The position numbers were made by a program, and so were the translations under genes. A stretch of 64,000 nucleotides of DNA. Origin: Chloroflexota bacterium (GTDB lineage: Bacteria; Chloroflexota; Anaerolineae; UBA4142). Under the pieces are notes generated by a model. The model worked only from the letters and a program-made list of their open reading frames with translations. It was not told the DNA's origin and searched no databases. Below, one piece after another: positions 8,501 through 15,759 of the stretch (its first letter is position 1; each line of letters begins with the position of its first letter). The DNA lies in NCBI GenBank assembly GCA_023381515.1, contig JAMCQI010000073.1, positions 1,324 to 65,323 of the forward strand. Direction: 5' to 3'.

Positions 8501-8959
8501 GCCGGTGAGCCGCTCATGGTACAGTTCGGCGAGCGCAGTGAGTGCTTCCCGGACACGAAGCGTGAGCTGATGGGCTTCCTCGGCCTGCTCCGTGCTGCCC
8601 GGAATGGCTGTCGACAAGGGCGGCAGCCGTACGCGCGCCGCCAGGAAGTCCCGTGCCTGGCGGTGGGATTCGGGCATGGATCCCGACTGCCCCCTCGTAA
8701 CGGCGCCGTGTCGCACGAACTCAACCAACTGCAGCACGTCGCCACCAACGCCGCAGGCATGGCAATACCAGCCCTGCTTGTCGAGCCACACGTGCAGCGA
8801 ACGGTGGGATTGGCTCGCGTGGTTCGGGCAGTCGCAGAACAGCGTCTGCCGCGACTCCTGGTTGATGCGGCTGCCCAAGAGATCGCGTGCGATCTCACCG
8901 ATGTCGACGTCGGTGATCTCCCGGTAGTAGCTGTGGACATCTACCGGAGGAGCCGTCAC
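5498..8959 (-). CDS. phage-type primase-helicase (CHC2 zinc finger, TOPRIM, P-loop ATPase)
   Basis: The frame stays open to 9154, but the GTG at 8959 overlaps the stop of the RecD-like gene (GTGA), and recognisable homology starts just after it, giving 1153 residues. A CHC2 primase zinc finger lies at about residues 42-75 (CPNH, then WYCHACGVGGD). A TOPRIM-like domain follows at about 290-370 (VIITEGVTD, then FICQDNE). A P-loop ATPase/helicase module begins near 725 with the Walker A motif APTMGSGKG and a likely Walker B at GRPIILLDNAND. It should synthesise primers and unwind DNA at the element's fork. The last ~140 residues are low-complexity (repeated NIP and GDV) because the DNA there is an array of 9-mers (5567-5889). 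Confidence 0.9.
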   Translation of the reverse strand: MTAPPVDVHSYYREITDVDIGEIARDLLGSRINQESRQTLFCDCPNHASQSHRSLHVWLDKQGWYCHACGVGGDVLQLVEFVRHGAVTRGQSGSMPESHRQARDFLAARVRLPPLSTAIPGSTEQAEEAHQLTLRVREALTALAELYHERLTGNSEVLGWFRSKYGISEETIGRLKIGYADNAGTSPARALMEGACAFTPRELTAASAFRPTAQDGVVPFFDNRIVFPYWSRGHVVFMIGRRTPWTPEVDWEKSKYKKLAVRNDRDHRHVAACIRNDVLYNEDVLLTRPDRVIITEGVTDCISLMEHGFPVVSPVTVQIREADWERLLPKLAGVKSVFICQDNEVSEAGMQGALKSARVLAKHGITTRVAVLPLGEKQVAAREKLAGLGAGIKASDELLAEAKIDVNEFFASGKTATDFEAILNMAATPLELAIGRLDGGTPEGQLEHLLGPVLQEVGQMGPIERERHLRLIQARCGKSRLPVSVLRQQMKVVVLDGKTRSRHSRSREGAPEGGASASPAFPKIQINDRQLREIVSDAWSAIHRANEHGCGIYPHTPFLFHRAGCLVRLVIGEFGPEIDEMDEDAVFGLLARTADWHRETEDADVETSPPRDAARDMLAYPDLHLPMLEGVISTPVFGRQGALIMTDGYHPDDRLWLTSDSSLNLEALPDEPTAEDTAAARTLIIDDLLVDFPFVDESDRAHAIAAVLLPFVRRMIDGPSPMHLIEAPTMGSGKGLLANLISIVATGTACEARTLPENEDELRKMLTAELMKGRPIILLDNANDRKQLHSSSLASVLTSVRWTDRKLGESIMASVPNHAVWLMTANNPNLHLELTRRCIRVRIDPRVDRPWKRTSFKHPEITTWAKESRSALVRAILTMIRAWMVAGKPLDPARLGSFERWSSVIGGILQVAGVRGFLANLDQLYEAADIEGQAWREFTAAWWQTFKGEPKKVSELNQFCEERELMLRLRGDGSARSQQIRLGNALGNCRDRSFDGLRVERLGGSTKHKGVAMYALAPVDSENWGCWGSCGDVAFKHPHGSSADESEDYGLLGDVGDVEGVPPRVERNSSQSPEDTQRDSRAHACIEEGENIPKIPNIPKLSVSDRNENVGDMGMLDGNIPTTSPTGSDIPKTASSVRVDLADFTEIPRRGRP
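5567..5889. repeat. iteron-like array of GGGGATGTT 9-mers within the primase-helicase gene
   Basis: Thirteen 9-mers match GGGGATGTT or its complement with at most one mismatch. In one orientation they start at 5567, 5586, 5597, 5663, 5672, 5681 and 5845; in the other at 5613, 5786, 5795, 5861, 5872 and 5881. Three are head-to-tail without gaps at 5663-5689. Two pairs form perfect palindromes: 5597-5621 (10-bp arms, 5-bp loop) and 5843-5871 (11-bp arms, 7-bp loop). The unit is three codons long, so it does not break the frame. The layout resembles initiator-binding iterons. Confidence 0.8.
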
Positions 8960-11133
8960 CCGTGCGCCTCCGAATGGAGCAGGAACGAGAGAAAGGTGTT
9001 GCGGCGATCCACTTGCCGTTTGGAGGCGCAGTTTTCGATGCCCCAACGGTCGCCCAGCAGGATCACGGAGTCGCTGGCGCGCGTTACCGCCGTGTACAGC
9101 AGATTCCGGTGGTGCATGAAGGAATGCGATTTGTGCGCGATCACCACCGCGCATGGGAATTCCGATCCCTGCTGCTTGTGGATCGAAGTCGCGTAGGCGA
9201 GTTGGACGTTACCGAGCGCATCGCTGCCGGCCCCGATCTCCACTGCACGGCCATCGAAATCTATCGTGAGAGCGCCATTGGCTTCAGCGCCGAGCACGAC
9301 CCCCATCGCGCCGTTCATCACACCCAGGTCGTAGTCGTTCTTGGTCTGGATGACCTTGTCGCCCCGGTAAAAGCGGGGCCGGTGGCCCGGCTCGACATCT
9401 GGCACCTCGAACCCGAAGAGTTTTCCCTGCAGGACGCGCTGCAATTCGATGTTCAACTCGACCGTCCCGAGTGGGCCCTTGTGCGTTGGAGTGAGGACTT
9501 GGACGTCGCGGACCAGCTCGTAACCGAGCCGCTCCTGAAGCACCTCCTCAAACAGGAGCATCAGCATGCGCCGCACGTCGCCGGCGTCGGTGAACTTGTC
9601 GATCACGTACCACGGCCGACGTGCGCCGTCCTTCGACTCGCACGTCGGCCGAACCTCGCCCGACAGGATCGCCGTCGAATTCGCCTTCAGCACGCCCGCC
9701 TGGCGGATGATCTGCGTGAGGACCGTCGTCGGAACCGCTCGTGACTTCACGAGATCGCGCAGGAGATTACCGGGGCCGACCGGGGGCAACTGGTTGTGGT
9801 CCCCGACCAGAACGACGGCTGTCCGCTTCAGATCCACCGCCTGGAACAGCCGCCAGGCCAGTGGTACGTCCACCATGCTGACCTCGTCGACCACCAGGAT
9901 GTCCGCTTCGACAGGATTCTCCGGACCGCGCGAATACGTATGGCCATTGAAACCGAGCAGCCGGTGAATGGTGCTGGCCTCGTGTCCCACCACCTGTTCC
10001 AGCCGCTTGGCGGCCTTCCCCGTCGGAGCCGCCAGAACCAGATTCAGCTCGAGGTGCGCGGCGGCGCTGGCGATTGTGGAGACCGCATACGTCTTACCGC
10101 TGCCCGCCCCGCCGGTCATCAGTGAGATGGAGAAGGTAAAGCCGTTCCTTACGGCTGCCCTCTGTTCCGGGTTGAGCTCGGGGCCCTCGGCGTCGAGCAG
10201 TCCGTCCACATCACGGACAGGATGCGGATTGGCCCCACCGCCGCCCTTCAGGATCATCGCGAGCTCGTGCTCCATCCGGTGGATCTCGGGATCGGCCACC
10301 ACCAGCCGCTCGAATGCATGGGAGACGAGACGCCCCTCGGCGATCATCGCTTCGAGGTGCCGCTCGATCACGTCGCGGCTGTCCAGCGTATCCAGAACCA
10401 GCAGCGTATTGGCCCGGTCGAGCAGATCCTCGTATTCAACCCAGCAATCGCCGTCGTCGAGAGCCGCGAGCACGCAGTAGTGAAGTCCGGCTTGAAGGCG
10501 GGACGGCAGATCCTTCGGCGTGCCCATCTTGCGCGCAATCTTGTCCACCTTCTTGAAGCCGAAGCCGGGGATCTCCCGCATCAGCACGTACGGGTCGCTC
10601 TCCAGCATCGGCACCACCTGACTGCCGAACTTGCCGACCAGCGTGGTCACCTGGTGATGCGTCAAGCCGAACGCGGAGAGGTAGGCCATCGCGGCGTTGA
10701 AGTCGCTGTTGGCAATCCATGTACGCTGTAGGTCAAGCGCGGTCTCCACGGGCACCTTGGCGATCCTCGCCACCGCCTCGGGACGGCTGCGAATCGCCGC
10801 GTCGAAGTCGCGCCCAAACTCGTCGGCGATCAAGCGGGCCTTTGCCGGCCCAATGCCCTTAACGTCCGGATGGTTGGCCAGGAAGTTGGCGAGCCCGTCC
10901 GGGTCCATCTCCAGGTCGTGGCCCATGGACTCGGCCTCGAACTGGCGACCGTACTTCGGATGGTTAGTCCAGTGTCCCTCCATCCGGACGGCGTCATTCT
11001 CCCGGACGTACACCTTGCCCGCGAACTTCACAATGACACCGTCCGCGCGGCGGAGACGCCCGGCGCTGAACGTGGGCCCCGAATAGAACACCGTCTCGAC
11101 GACGCCGCGAATACTGGCTCGTTCCGCTGTCAT
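8956..11133 (-). CDS. RecD2-like ATP-dependent DNA helicase
   Basis: This encodes 725 residues from the ATG at 11133, which overlaps the stop of the ERCC4 gene (ATGA) and follows a purine-rich GGTGGGGAG site; an in-frame GTG lies 9 bases upstream. The N-terminus has the OB-like domain and helix-hairpin-helix repeats of RecD2 (DVKGIGPAKARLIADEFG near 90-107; IPGFGFKKVDKIA near 188-200). Walker A is GGAGSGKT (about 341-348), Walker B VVDEVSMVD (about 415), and the C-terminal UvrD-like motif is ATSIHKQQGSEF followed by LLYTAVTRA. It is a 5'-3' superfamily 1B helicase, probably for recombination or replication of the element, encoded between the ERCC4 nuclease and the primase. No RecB or RecC is present. 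Confidence 0.92.
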   Translation of the reverse strand: MTAERASIRGVVETVFYSGPTFSAGRLRRADGVIVKFAGKVYVRENDAVRMEGHWTNHPKYGRQFEAESMGHDLEMDPDGLANFLANHPDVKGIGPAKARLIADEFGRDFDAAIRSRPEAVARIAKVPVETALDLQRTWIANSDFNAAMAYLSAFGLTHHQVTTLVGKFGSQVVPMLESDPYVLMREIPGFGFKKVDKIARKMGTPKDLPSRLQAGLHYCVLAALDDGDCWVEYEDLLDRANTLLVLDTLDSRDVIERHLEAMIAEGRLVSHAFERLVVADPEIHRMEHELAMILKGGGGANPHPVRDVDGLLDAEGPELNPEQRAAVRNGFTFSISLMTGGAGSGKTYAVSTIASAAAHLELNLVLAAPTGKAAKRLEQVVGHEASTIHRLLGFNGHTYSRGPENPVEADILVVDEVSMVDVPLAWRLFQAVDLKRTAVVLVGDHNQLPPVGPGNLLRDLVKSRAVPTTVLTQIIRQAGVLKANSTAILSGEVRPTCESKDGARRPWYVIDKFTDAGDVRRMLMLLFEEVLQERLGYELVRDVQVLTPTHKGPLGTVELNIELQRVLQGKLFGFEVPDVEPGHRPRFYRGDKVIQTKNDYDLGVMNGAMGVVLGAEANGALTIDFDGRAVEIGAGSDALGNVQLAYATSIHKQQGSEFPCAVVIAHKSHSFMHHRNLLYTAVTRASDSVILLGDRWGIENCASKRQVDRRNTFLSFLLHSEAHG

Positions 11134-11579
11134 ACTCCCCACCTCGCATGCGCGGCAAGAAGGTACGCCTGGACAAACTGGCAGGCCGCCTGGCGGTTTC
11201 CGCAGAAGAACACCGGGACGCCGAAATCGAGGATGATCGACAGCGCACTGCCGATCACCGCGTTCGGATGCGCTTCACCGCGATAGCGCTGGAGCAGCAC
11301 GTCCGCCACGCCGGCCTCGACTACAACGCAGGCCGCCCGGTATCCAGCCAGCCTGCGGAGTTCTTCGCGAAACCGTGGTCGCGCGCGGATCACTGTGGAT
11401 ACGAAATCGTCGAGCGTCTTCCGCTCCACCGCGATCCGTTCCTCCAGACCCTCGACGGAGTAATCCCCGGCTGGCAGCGCCCGCCGCACGGCGGCCGCCA
11501 ACCGGGGATCGAACGAGTACGGCTCCTGCTCGCGCGTGTCGATGACGATCGTCGCCGGTGCCCGATTAGAACGGGACAA
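11130..11579 (-). CDS. ERCC4/XPF-family nuclease
   Basis: This encodes 149 residues; the apparent start is TTG, overlapping the DUF669-like gene by 14 bases. The fold and catalytic residues of the ERCC4 nuclease family are visible: VIDTREQEPYSF (D14, R16, E17), GDYSVEG, and the signature ERKTLDDF (E52, R53, K54, with D57/D58). The C-terminal half is a compact Rossmann-like tail without the helix-hairpin-helix of cellular XPF, as usual for phage versions. It likely cuts branched or flapped DNA during recombination together with the neighbouring DUF669, Sak4-like and RecD2 proteins. Confidence 0.9.
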   Translation of the reverse strand: MSRSNRAPATIVIDTREQEPYSFDPRLAAAVRRALPAGDYSVEGLEERIAVERKTLDDFVSTVIRARPRFREELRRLAGYRAACVVVEAGVADVLLQRYRGEAHPNAVIGSALSIILDFGVPVFFCGNRQAACQFVQAYLLAAHARWGV

Positions 11580-12024
11580 GCGCGTCTCCCGCCTCCTGGC
11601 GGAAGTTGCCGGAGGTACGCCCGGTTTCGATACGGCGGTTGAAGAAGATGTTCTCGTTGTCGCCCTTGGTCTTCTTGGTGACTTCGAGCTTCACGTCGAG
11701 CAGCTTCTTCAGTTGCTTCGGCAGATCCGACAGCTTCTCCAGGTCGAGGCCGCAGAGGTGGAGGTCGGTCTTCACGTACTTCAGCGTGTTGTGGGTGATG
11801 ACGCTGTTGCGCCACATCAGCCGGTTGACGAACTTCGGAGCGATCACACGGAGCGTCCACTTCAGCATCGGATTGCCGGTGCTCTGCGCCTCGGTCAACT
11901 CGACCTTCTCCACGGCAACCTGGTACTTGCCGTCCGGCACGCTTTCGAAGTCGCCGCGGTCCTCGGGCTGCTCGCTCCGGTAGTCTTCATCGAACTGGGT
12001 CAGATCAATCGCGTGTTTACTCAT
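11566..12024 (-). CDS. DUF669-like phage single-strand DNA-binding protein
   Basis: This encodes 152 residues from the ATG at 12024, preceded by AGGAAACAGG; a longer frame to 12114 only reads into the upstream gene. The pattern PDGKYQVAVEKVELTEAQSTGNPMLKWTLRVI matches the DUF669 family, found in phages beside recombination ATPases and thought to bind single-stranded DNA. The C-terminal part (KLEVTKKTKGDNENIFFNRR) carries the conserved Asn/Phe region, and the tail is acidic-poor. It overlaps the ATPase upstream by 8 bases and the ERCC4 nuclease downstream by 14, so these three form one translation unit. Confidence 0.8.
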   Translation of the reverse strand: MSKHAIDLTQFDEDYRSEQPEDRGDFESVPDGKYQVAVEKVELTEAQSTGNPMLKWTLRVIAPKFVNRLMWRNSVITHNTLKYVKTDLHLCGLDLEKLSDLPKQLKKLLDVKLEVTKKTKGDNENIFFNRRIETGRTSGNFRQEAGDALVPF

Positions 12025-12790
12025 GGTCCTGTTTCCTTTCGGTGGTTTGCTTCGGTGTCTGAGTCCTGGAAGCCGCGGCCGCCTTCGGCGGCCCTCCCGC
12101 GCTGTTGAAGGCATCGAGGAACTTCCGGAAATCCAGCTCGATGGTTTCGGGCAGCCGTCCGGTGCGGTCGCCAGCTTCGTAGTACAGGCTCGGCTTGGTG
12201 CGAATCACGCGGTGCACGCTCTTGGTGCCATCTTCGGCGGTCTCCAGTTCGAGATCGCAGAAGAGCACCTGGTCCACCATGCCGAGGACGATCTTGCGGG
12301 CCTTATCGGGCAGTGTGGGCACGACGCGCATGTACTTGCCCGTGCGGGTGTCCACCTCGATCTCCTTGGCATGCGAGATGAGAAAGAGGCCGTAGGGCAG
12401 GAATGCCAGTTTGGTGAGCACGCGCTGGAATTCGTTGTTGACGAGCGCGTAACCCTTGCCGTAGCCCAGGTCCGACTCGTGCTCGATCTTGTACTTCTTG
12501 ACGATGTAGTCCGTGCAGAACTTGTAGGCGTTGTCGATCGTGTCGACGATGACCGTCTTGAACGGGTGCTTGCCTTCGGTGATCTCGGCGCAGGCGTTCA
12601 GCAAATCGTCCCAGGACTGAATCGGGGTATGGATTAGACTGAGCGAGTTCAACCCCGGCTCGGTGGCCAGGAAGAGCGCGTCCTGGCCCTCTGCGCAGAA
12701 GGTGGACTTTCCGATCTTCGTCTGGCCGTACACGAGCACCGTGAGGTCGGCCAGGTTCGGTTTGGGTTGCGTTTTGGCGGTGGGCAGCAT
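12017..12790 (-). CDS. RecA-like P-loop ATPase of the Sak4/phage recombination type
   Basis: This encodes 257 residues from the ATG at 12790, chosen because AAGGAGACCT stands directly before it. The Walker A motif is YGQTKIGKST (about 21-30), and a Walker B-like TVIVDTIDN lies near residue 95. A C-terminal helical tail is rich in Lys/Gln. The size, the early P-loop and the position between a PD-(D/E)XK nuclease and a DUF669 protein fit the Sak4-like single-strand annealing/recombination ATPases of phages. It should promote strand annealing on ssDNA bound by the DUF669 partner. The superfamily call is firm; Sak4 specifically is probable. Confidence 0.82.
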   Translation of the reverse strand: MLPTAKTQPKPNLADLTVLVYGQTKIGKSTFCAEGQDALFLATEPGLNSLSLIHTPIQSWDDLLNACAEITEGKHPFKTVIVDTIDNAYKFCTDYIVKKYKIEHESDLGYGKGYALVNNEFQRVLTKLAFLPYGLFLISHAKEIEVDTRTGKYMRVVPTLPDKARKIVLGMVDQVLFCDLELETAEDGTKSVHRVIRTKPSLYYEAGDRTGRLPETIELDFRKFLDAFNSAGGPPKAAAASRTQTPKQTTERKQDHE

Positions 12791-12801
12791 AGGTCTCCTT
12801 T

Positions 12802-13821
12802 TCAAAAAGCCGATTCCGGCGCATCGCCGGGCAGCATGCGCAGCTCCTCATTGGGCGCAACGCGCTGGTAGAAGTTCTCGATCACGTTGGGATTGCCGTT
12901 GGAGCGGCAGAGCGCGAAATAGGCGCATGGCCGCTGGTAGTTGAAGCAGAAGGCGGTGTTCTGGTAGAAGACACCGCGGCGACGGGCGTCGAGATAGGCC
13001 TGGGTGAGTTCCCACAACTCCGCGCGCAGGACCTCAAAGCGGTCCCGCGAGAGGTATAACATCTCGCGGTGGAACATCGCGGGGTCGGCGTACTTCTCGG
13101 CGAGGCGCTGCTGAAACTCCTCATCGGACTCCGGCAGTCTCCGCTTCGCCGTAGTCTTGCCGGTCTTCGATTTCGCAAGCAGCTCGGCGCGCCGCTCCTG
13201 GAACTCCTCTTCCGTCTCGCCCTTACTCTGTTGCAGCTTCGCCTTCACCAGGACGTTGTAGAGGATGCCGGTGATAGGGATGCCCATCGTCTGCTCGATG
13301 TAGTGGGCGTAGATGGTGATCTGAAAGTCGGTCCAGAGCTTCTCCAGGTAATCGCCGTCGACCTGCGAGGCGGTCTTGTGCTCCAGGATGAAATGCTCGC
13401 CGCCGATGCGGACGATGCCGTCCACCTTGCCGGCGAGCACGAAGCTGCGGGAGGCCGCCCCAGTCGCCGGATTGACGATGGGCCCTTCGAAGTTTCGCTC
13501 CAGAGCGACGACTTCAAATTCATCGGCCGCATAGCGCGTCGCGTAGGCCGTCATCAACGCCGTGGCGAGATGCCAATCCCGGCGCTGGTCCTCATCCTGC
13601 AGGCGGTTGGGGCACAACCGCCCGATGAGATCCATCACCTCGGCCAGATCGCGGCGCATATGCCACGCCTCCAGGCACTGGTGAATCAGAGAACCGAAGT
13701 GCAGGTTATGGTCGCGCTTCAGCGGAACAAGCTGCTGCTGGTAGCGCCAGTCCACCGCCTTGCGGCAGTTCCGGAACAGCGACCACATCGAATACGTCGA
13801 TTGCATGGCGGGCGCGGTCAT
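12802..13821 (-). CDS. PD-(D/E)XK nuclease (Cas4/RecB-like), phage type
   Basis: This encodes 339 residues from the ATG at 13821, preceded by AAAGGA. The RecB-like nuclease signature is present: a histidine in HFGSLIHQCLEAW (about 42-53), GKVDGIV with D134, and ILEHKTA with E147 and K149. The C-terminus carries cysteines (CFNYQRPCAYFALC) like the iron-sulfur cluster ligands of Cas4/AddB-type nucleases. A Lys/Glu-rich insertion sits near 215-260. The function is probably 5' or 3' end resection that feeds the ATPase encoded 11 bases downstream. No cas1 or cas2 is nearby and no repeats are present, so a CRISPR role is not suggested. Confidence 0.88.
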   Translation of the reverse strand: MTAPAMQSTYSMWSLFRNCRKAVDWRYQQQLVPLKRDHNLHFGSLIHQCLEAWHMRRDLAEVMDLIGRLCPNRLQDEDQRRDWHLATALMTAYATRYAADEFEVVALERNFEGPIVNPATGAASRSFVLAGKVDGIVRIGGEHFILEHKTASQVDGDYLEKLWTDFQITIYAHYIEQTMGIPITGILYNVLVKAKLQQSKGETEEEFQERRAELLAKSKTGKTTAKRRLPESDEEFQQRLAEKYADPAMFHREMLYLSRDRFEVLRAELWELTQAYLDARRRGVFYQNTAFCFNYQRPCAYFALCRSNGNPNVIENFYQRVAPNEELRMLPGDAPESAF

Positions 13822-13831
13822 AGGCGGTCCT

Positions 13832-14875
13832 TTACACCTCCCTCCGGGCACCACCCTGATAGGGATCGGGTGCAACCAGACGGCGAGTCCGCCGGCCGGA
13901 ATTGATGTGATCCACAATCAACCTGCTCAGGAGGCCAAGGCTCGATCCGCTGCATGCCATCGCCCGGACATTGGGGTCGTGCAGCCCGAACTGGCCGATC
14001 TTCTTCTGCATGTCCCGGTCGATTTGAAGGCTCTTACCCGACCAGAACACCGGATACGCAGAGATCACATCGGCGAGGGCGAAGAGAAAGCCGCTCTTCA
14101 GGTGTGTGGCGCGGTCCTTGTAGAGGATGTCGCGAATGCCCCAGGTGCTGTCGAGAAACTCGAAGAACGTCTTGACGTTTTCGATCATGGTACGGTTGCC
14201 CACGCTGGCCATCATTGGTGGCAGCGCCTGGCAAAGGCCCGCGACCGCAACATACCGGCCGGCCCCAAACTTCGAGTGGAGCCGCATGACGGATTTGAGA
14301 TAAGTAAGCGCCGTCAACAACTCCTCGCGGCGCATATACTGCGACCAGCAGACCCGCTGGTACAGAGCAAACGACTTCGTCTGGCAGAGCCCGCAGAGCA
14401 ATTCCAACGCGGAACACTGTGCCGCGCGGTTTTTGAGAAGCACGTTGGGAGACAGCCGCGTTCTCCGCATGTTGAGGATGTCGAACCGTTCCCGCTCCCA
14501 TTCCTCAGTGGTTCCGAAATGGACCATGGCGCCGACGAGCGGGCGGCCGCCGTCGTAAGCCAGCTGTTTCGCTGCGCTGATGCGCTGGAGACCGTCAATG
14601 ATGTACACGTCGCCGCTGATCGTGTACGTCCCGTGTAAGTCGGTGCATCCGTAGCGTTGGCCGCGGACGGCGAGTTCGACATCGGGTACGCGGCCCGAGC
14701 CGGAACGGAGGGCCTCCACAAGTTCCTGGATCTTGTCTTTTCGCAGCGTTTCACGCTGGTAGGTTGGCTTCTGCAGACTGCCGAGCGAACCGGGATCGAT
14801 GACACCACGGAGCACGATCTGACCGTCGGTCAGTTCGTCCAGTGCGGCGGAAAGGACTTGTAATGATGCGTTCAC
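13832..14875 (-). CDS. ParB/DGQHR-like protein
   Basis: This encodes 347 residues from a GTG that overlaps the stop of the next upstream gene (GTGA). The motif YIIDGLQRISAAKQLAYDG near residues 91-108 corresponds to the D-G-x-x-R core of ParB/DGQHR/DUF262-type nucleotide-binding folds, and PTYQRETLRKDKI near 37-49 fits the preceding helix. The C-terminal 200 residues are helical and unrecognised. Proteins of this type include DndB-like regulators and ParB-related NTPases. It sits next to another ParB-like protein with an HTH, and they may act together in partition, regulation or replication control. The exact family is uncertain. Confidence 0.65.
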   Translation of the reverse strand: MNASLQVLSAALDELTDGQIVLRGVIDPGSLGSLQKPTYQRETLRKDKIQELVEALRSGSGRVPDVELAVRGQRYGCTDLHGTYTISGDVYIIDGLQRISAAKQLAYDGGRPLVGAMVHFGTTEEWERERFDILNMRRTRLSPNVLLKNRAAQCSALELLCGLCQTKSFALYQRVCWSQYMRREELLTALTYLKSVMRLHSKFGAGRYVAVAGLCQALPPMMASVGNRTMIENVKTFFEFLDSTWGIRDILYKDRATHLKSGFLFALADVISAYPVFWSGKSLQIDRDMQKKIGQFGLHDPNVRAMACSGSSLGLLSRLIVDHINSGRRTRRLVAPDPYQGGARREV

Positions 14876-15759
14876 GATCTCTTCTCCTGAATCTCGAGGC
14901 GGGAAGCGTTCAGCGGATCGGCTGCAAGCGCCTTCCGCTCGATTTCCGCGCTGGTTGTGGCGATGGCGCTGATGATGTTCGCCAGCAGCGTCTCCGCCTC
15001 TTCGAATTCGCCGGCCATTTCACCAAGCCAACCGACGAGGTGGGCGAAATGCTTGGTGCTTTCGATGAACGTCAGGGTCAACCGCGCCAGATGGTCTATC
15101 CTTTGGGATCGGGTGGCCCGGCTCGATGCTGATGGACCTTCACGCGGGTTGCCTGGACCGGTAGTTGTATCCGCACCGGGATCGGACGCCGGTGCGGCGG
15201 CTTCGGCTTGTTCGCTGCGCTTCGTTCGGGGCCGGCGCGCTGCGGTGTTCTCGACCTTCTGCTGATACGTTTTGCCGTTGCGCGTGACAGTGCGGGTGTC
15301 CATCCCTAAAGTTTTTAGGGATAGCCCCAACTTCTCTCGCCACCCCGACACGGTCGGAATGCTGACCCCGCAGTGGCGCGCGATTTCGGTGTCACTGAGC
15401 GACGCGGCCCGAGGGTGTGCGAGCGCAGCCTTCACCGCACGTTGTTTGTCGTCGTTAGTCCTGCGGAGCCCGTTCGTGCGGTTGGCGCTGAAGCTGAACC
15501 ACTGGGCATCTTCGATCGTGCCCTGCCGGACATCACAATCGATGCTGTCGAAGTTGGCGGCGTAGGCGGCCCTGACCCGGTGGAACCCATCGGCGAGCCA
15601 GTAGGACTCGCCATCATAGAAGACCGTCACTGGCGGGAACTTCGCGCCAGCCTCCATGTCGTCGGTGTAGTCGTCAACGGCTTTGAAGTCGAGGCACGCC
15701 CGAGGCTGGGTGCCACCGTCGGTATTGATGTCGTCGATGCGGAGGCTCACCACGCTCAC
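14872..15759 (-). CDS. ParB-like protein with helix-turn-helix
   Basis: This encodes 295 residues from a GTG start. Residues about 1-90 are a ParB N-terminal domain (PPVTVFYDGESYWLADGFHR), followed at about 115-140 by an HTH (LSDTEIARHCGVSIPTVSGW). The middle (170-220) is a low-complexity Ala/Pro/Arg linker and the C-terminus a helical, possibly dimerising, segment. This is the architecture of a DNA-binding partition or replication regulator. Its own gene contains one copy (15302-15322) of the palindrome also found at 4254-4276, directly after the HTH codons, which could be its binding site. It overlaps both neighbours by 4 bases. Confidence 0.78.
   Translation of the reverse strand: MSVVSLRIDDINTDGGTQPRACLDFKAVDDYTDDMEAGAKFPPVTVFYDGESYWLADGFHRVRAAYAANFDSIDCDVRQGTIEDAQWFSFSANRTNGLRRTNDDKQRAVKAALAHPRAASLSDTEIARHCGVSIPTVSGWREKLGLSLKTLGMDTRTVTRNGKTYQQKVENTAARRPRTKRSEQAEAAAPASDPGADTTTGPGNPREGPSASSRATRSQRIDHLARLTLTFIESTKHFAHLVGWLGEMAGEFEEAETLLANIISAIATTSAEIERKALAADPLNASRLEIQEKRS
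15302..15322. repeat. palindrome ATCCCTAAA-3-TTTAGGGAT, copy 2
   Basis: A perfect inverted repeat has 9-bp arms and the spacer gtt, inside the ParB-HTH gene. Its core ATCCCTAA/TTAGGGAT matches the palindrome at 4254-4276. Being inside codons does not exclude a role as a binding site. Confidence 0.5.

Noticed and set aside
8960..9154. Upstream extension of the primase-helicase frame
   Set aside because: The extra 65 codons lie antisense-like inside the end of the RecD gene. The GTG at 8959 overlaps the RecD stop, and recognisable homology begins directly after it.
12802..13821. CRISPR-associated Cas4
   Set aside because: The nuclease is Cas4-like in its motifs, but no repeat array, cas1 or cas2 is present and it is in a phage recombination cluster.
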